Of a stretch of DNA of 64,000 nt, positions 59,713 to 64,000 are shown piece by piece. Position 1 is the first letter of the stretch. The number at the start of each line of letters is the position of its first letter. Source of the DNA: Gerris lacustris (lineage: Eukaryota > Arthropoda > Insecta > Hemiptera > Gerridae); contig OX578280.1 in assembly GCA_951217055.1 (NCBI GenBank), positions 16,469,394 to 16,533,393 of the forward strand, read 5' to 3'. The notes under the pieces were generated by a model. That model was not told where the DNA came from. It did no database searches and worked only from the letters and a program-made list of their open reading frames with translations. The position numbers and the translations under genes are program-made.

Positions 59713-60269
59713 TATTACATTATACTTATGATCAGTGGGGCACCCAGGATTTATTTTTGGGAGGGGCACAGATTAAAAAAAAATAAGGGGGGGAGGGGAT
59801 GTAATGTGGGCTTAGCATAATCACAGACAATTAACCAGTCTGGTTTTCTTTGTTCTTAAATTTCTTCATATCAAGGGCGGATCCAACAAATTTTAAAGGT
59901 TGCTGGGCTCTCTTTTAGGGGGGTCCGGGGGTCCTCCCGCGGGAAAATTTTTATAGTTTACGTTACTTGGAAACGTCTTTTTAGCCTATTCTAAGAGCAT
60001 CTAAAATGTTATTATATTCAAATAAATTTAAGTTTTTTAAGAACGGGACATGAAGACCGGGGTATTTTATTTAAACAAAATTATATACATAAAATAATAT
60101 TTTATTATTAAAAGTTGTACATTATATAATAGTTTATTGTTTTATTTTAGTAGCCAGAAAAATAAATTGGTACATTTTAAAAATATTTTAGTTACGTGAA
60201 TTAACAAAAAAAAATAAGGACACCAAATGTTTTGAGTTCAACAGAAATTAGCTGATAGTATTAGGTTTT

Positions 60270-60560
60270 TTTTACGTCTTTTTAAACGCCAAAAAAATAT
60301 GTCGGGCTAAACTAGGTATATAATTACTTATTTATTTATTTTGTTCACTATTACTTTATCATGTGCTGCGAAATCGCATACTTAATTTTACGTATTTGGC
60401 TTTGGGGGGGGGGGGGGGGGGGGGGCGTCTTTTTAAACGCCAAAAAATATGTCGGGCTAAACTAGGTATATAATTACTTATTTATTTATTTGTTTGTTTT
60501 TTTTTACTATCCCAACACTATTACTTTAACACGTGCTGCGGAATTGCATACTTAAATTTT
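60270..60560. repeat. About 145-bp direct repeat around a poly-G tract
   Basis: GTCTTTTTAAACGCCAAAAA through GCTAAACTAGGTATATAATT to GTGCTGCG recur at 60276 and 60426, separated by a run of G. Confidence 0.8.
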
Positions 60561-60857
60561 AGGTCTAGCTTTGTTAAATTTTGTGTCTAGCTACCCCTGG
60601 GTGCGCCTCTGCTGATTATTACAAGTATATTTAATTGTGAACTTTACATTATGTTAATTAGAGCAACCAAAATGTTTTCTACTTTCCCAATATGGAGTAA
60701 TAATTTACACAATAGCATTTGGCACTTATAAACCCTTCACCATAAATTAATTCTTTAAAATTTATGTTACTAATCCGTCACCTTATTAGATTTTAAATGT
60801 TAATAATTCACAATGGGTAAATACCATTTTAATATATAATTAAACCGAATTACTCAC

Positions 60858-61006
60858 TGTTTTTCCTTAGTTTATTGGATGAATGATGTGAAATTGGATG
60901 CTGATGAGCAATGAAAGCAGGATCAGTTGCTTTCGATGATATCTTCATTTCATTCATAAGAACTTCATTTGATGACTTCAGAGGTGTTTCTGTAGTCTCT
61001 GATCCT
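60858..61006 (-). CDS. Candidate internal coding exon, unknown gene
   Basis: The acceptor is excellent (pyrimidine tract TTTTTTATTTATTTTACAG). Only one frame is open: one leftover base, then 49 codons (GSETTETPLKSSNEVLMNEM, later AFIAHQHPISHHSSNKLRKN), one base, and donor GTGAGT. It is hydrophilic, Ser/His-rich and unrecognised. It cannot splice directly to 28115 or 14628 by phase. It could reach 31543 through a weak acceptor just upstream of that ATG, or belong to another gene. Confidence 0.5.
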
Positions 61007-61401
61007 CTGTAAAATAAATAAAAAACACAATTGTAACATAAAATTTGAATGTTTTAATAAAATAAAATTAGTTTAGGGTTCATCCATCACATTACCAACT
61101 TTGGCTGATTTATGTGATATAATATTTGTAATCACTGTCCTATAGTTCTAAAGTTGGTGAGATTTGCGAGAGAACATTTTGTGAGATTCTCAGTGATGGA
61201 CAATTAATATAAATTGTTGTTCAGAAAGTTTGTTTTGATTTTTGTTTGTTTACTTAGACACTAGCTACAATGGGCTCCCTATTGGATTTATTTTCAAAAA
61301 TTATTCAATAGTTCAAATAAAACAATTCTCGCCCAACGTACTCCGAATAACATAATGACCCCACTGTGGCCAACTTACAAAACTGTGTTAGGTCAATATT
61401 T

Positions 61402-61634
61402 GGTACTTCTTTAGATTGTTACTCCCCAATGTTTTTTAGAATATAAAAGACGAATAAATAACTATTAAGATAAAGGGATGTTTAGTCCAATGTACTTTGG
61501 GACAAAGGAATATCACACTTCTGTTTTTATAAGGGGAGTAACAGTCTAAAGAAGAACGTTCCGTGCACCTTCTATAGATTGTTACTCCCCTCTGTTTTTT
61601 TTTTATAAGAGGAGTAACAATCTACACAAGTGCC
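61402..61634. mobile_element. MITE family M2, complete copy
   Basis: A 233-bp element with GGTACTTCTTTAGATTGTTA and complement ends, opposite in orientation to 34809-35049; the same double-hairpin layout. Confidence 0.8.
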
Positions 61635-61639
61635 CTATT

Positions 61640-63045
61640 TTTTAGGATAGCCAAGAACAATTACAGGGCACACCGCTTATTGTAATCACCCTTAATGTTA
61701 TCAACCGATTAGTGTGATCAAAATAGCTTGGAATAGGCCAGAAAAAAACAATGCATTTAAATTTTTCTGTTTATTATTATCAATATTTTGTTTAATCAAT
61801 TTTTTTAAATCAATGTCGAAATCATTAGAATTTTCTTTAAAATTTTCGAGGAATCGTCATCAATGGTCATAATTCAAAATAGTTTATTATTAAAACTAAT
61901 TAATTTAAAACTTCCATGTTGTACTATTACTAGGAAAAAAAATGGTTTTGAATAGTTTTTTTTTCTTAAATTTACCTTTGAAAAATGGAAGTTTCATTAT
62001 TGAGTAATTTTACAGTCCAATAAATTAGGAGCTTTGTAAACTTTGTATGACTCAATACAGAATTTAATTGATTTAAAATGTATTAAATTCCAATTTAGTA
62101 ACATTGTAGAGTTAACCTAATGGTTAACTAATGATTTCTCTACAAAGGTTATCACCAAAGTCATTTTGCATAATTAAATTTCAACTTTACTATTCAATTG
62201 TTTAGGAGAAATGTAAGTTACAGTACAAAGCAAATTATTCAAAATGTTTTGTCGTTTAATTAATTAAATAGAGTTCATTTGATAAGCGGTAATTTTCTAA
62301 AAATAACCACAATAAAGAAAACTCTCCCTGCTCATGATATCAAACAGTATTAACAATTAAATGAGAGAGTCGAGTTGGCAACAATGCTGATAAGAAGTAA
62401 ACATAGCTTTCCATTACGTAATTAATTAAAGTAATGATGGAATTTTAATTTTCGAGTCGAGCTATTGAATTCTTGCATGTTATTAAAGCAGAATGGAATA
62501 GAGCTTGCATGAGAATGTGACCCTTTCCTAGATAAACTTAATTAGAATAATTATACAAAGTACAACGTGAGATAATAGAAAATATTTTACGTGTCACATT
62601 ACAAAATATTAAAGTAGAAATAAAACGATTAAGTTCAATTATTATTATTAGTTAAAGTCTAATAGCCTTGAATATAATCCTGAGAAAACAGCTTGAATTT
62701 ATCATCAATATAAATTTATTCTCATCTTTTATCACCGTCATTGACTATGGTGATAAAAAATGTTTCTGACAATGAAATCTTATGTAAGGTGTGATTTACA
62801 CCAAGTATCCTTAACTGCACCTAAAAACCTAACTAGTTTAGAATCAATTCAACCTATTTTTTGTGGCTACTCTTTTTTTAGGGTTTTAATTTTAAAATGA
62901 ATGCAAACAAGAAAAATTAAAAATACTCTGCCAATTATTGTGGCACATAGCTTCTTTGCATCCTATTTTGTAAAATTTTCTGATTTTATGCTTTTAAAAC
63001 CTATTATTATACAATTAATTCAATTTATCCCCAGATTTAAATTTG
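61640..63045. other. AT-rich DNA, no feature seen
   Basis: No convincing gene or repeat terminus. Confidence 0.35.
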
Positions 63046-63049
63046 TCAA

Positions 63050-63510
63050 GGATTTAAATTGTTTTGATTTTTTATAATCAATTTGGCAAAATTTAAAGAG
63101 CGCAGACGGTTGGAATTAATCTGGGGCTATCTGCGGGTTACTTTTGACAAACCATCGACATTTCATAAAAATCAGATAAGTACTTTGCAGATATAGGTGT
63201 AAATAAATATATGTTTGTGCACATGTGGAAGAGAAATAAATGGGCCCATAAAAGGTTGTAACTTATATGGGACCAACAATGGGCTAATTATGACCTACCA
63301 TCTAAATTTTGATAAAATCGGACAGGTAGTTTTTAATATATGTTGGTTCGCAAAAATTAAGTGACAGACCGACAGACAGACTGACAGACCAGAAACGTTC
63401 CCAAAAATGTACCCTGATGCCTGAAACGGATTTCTGTCTTGGAATTTTTGAAATGGGAGACCTAACATTTTTTTGTTCTTCAGAACGATCACATAGCTTC
63501 CGATACCTTC
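63050..63510 (-). repeat. Dispersed repeat R1, half copy, inverted
   Basis: The complement of 300-760, including AAATTTAAAGAGCGCAGACG and GACAGAAATCC-type words. The 90-codon minus frame crossing it is repeat sequence. Confidence 0.6.
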
Positions 63511-64000
63511 AATGTGCTCGGAATAAAAAAACAAAAAAAAAAAAAAACAACAAATCTTTGATGACACACTTTTAAGGCAATAAAATTAAGATGAGCAATA
63601 ACATTGCGACACTTATTACGAGAGTTGATGTCAGGGTTCGTGTAAACACCGATGTGATCAATCTCCAACACTTGAAAAATATTCCGTAACTTATGTCTGA
63701 GACAGGGCTCTCCTGAGGTTTAAACAGTCAGTCTGGGCCTCTCTGAGAGAAGGTTTTAGTTTCTAGATGTGCTCGAAATATTTGCCGACCCTAGGTTAAC
63801 CAACATACAGTCTAGTGCTAATATTTGATATTTTATAATTGGACAGCTCTCCATGACATTAATCAAAATATTATTAGAGAAATTCTAGTGCATTTTTAGT
63901 GTGTCTATTTTAATGACACCAAAACAACAACACTTTATAGAGATACAGTGTGAACACTTGTGAAATATTATTATATTATTTTATAAGAAGAAACGACACT

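Overview
This is AT-rich eukaryotic nuclear DNA, most likely from an arthropod and probably an insect. The evidence is short coding exons with GT/AG borders in long introns, tRNA- and 5S-rRNA-derived SINE-like sequences, Helitron ends, pogo/hAT-type terminal inverted repeats (TIRs), and very many long foldback elements. No bacterial operon, CRISPR array or rRNA operon is present. I cannot name the species.

The clearest gene is on the minus strand between 29134 and 23336. I rebuilt six exons by hand (29134-29015, 28115-27897, 26785-26555, 25266-25193, 24650-24503, 23656-23336). They join in frame from ATG to TAA and give a 370-residue protein. It has a SAP-like N-terminal helix pair split across exons 1 and 2, an AT-hook, an Arg/Ser patch, a short segment resembling the OCA peptide of POU2AF/IkappaB-zeta proteins, and a Ser/Asn/Pro/Tyr-rich tail. 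This suggests a nuclear DNA-binding cofactor; I do not recognise the family with certainty.

More minus-strand coding pieces flank it. A possible alternative first exon lies at 31543-31451. Three in-phase exons at 14628-14499, 13454-13347 and 10901-10725 end in a stop overlapping an AATAAA signal. The first of these three is phase-compatible with the end of exon 4, so they may be an alternative 3' end of the same gene. If not, they are the end of a second gene. A further solid-looking exon is at 61006-60858, and a weaker exon or retrocopy fragment is at 9717-9381.

Layout: 0-9 kb holds tandem repeats, TIR elements and a decayed LINE. 9-15 kb holds the candidate 3' exons plus nested foldbacks and a SINE. 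15-23 kb holds a hAT-like element with a perfect 8-bp target duplication containing two further nested elements, a 5S-derived element and other MITEs. 23-31.5 kb holds the gene, with foldbacks in its introns. 31.5-52.5 kb is almost entirely repeats: Helitron ends and a Helitron-like tandem array, four satellite-type arrays, tRNA-like foldbacks and a SINE. 52.5-64 kb is very AT-rich with scattered MITEs and one exon. I found no intact transposase or reverse transcriptase, so these elements appear non-autonomous or decayed.
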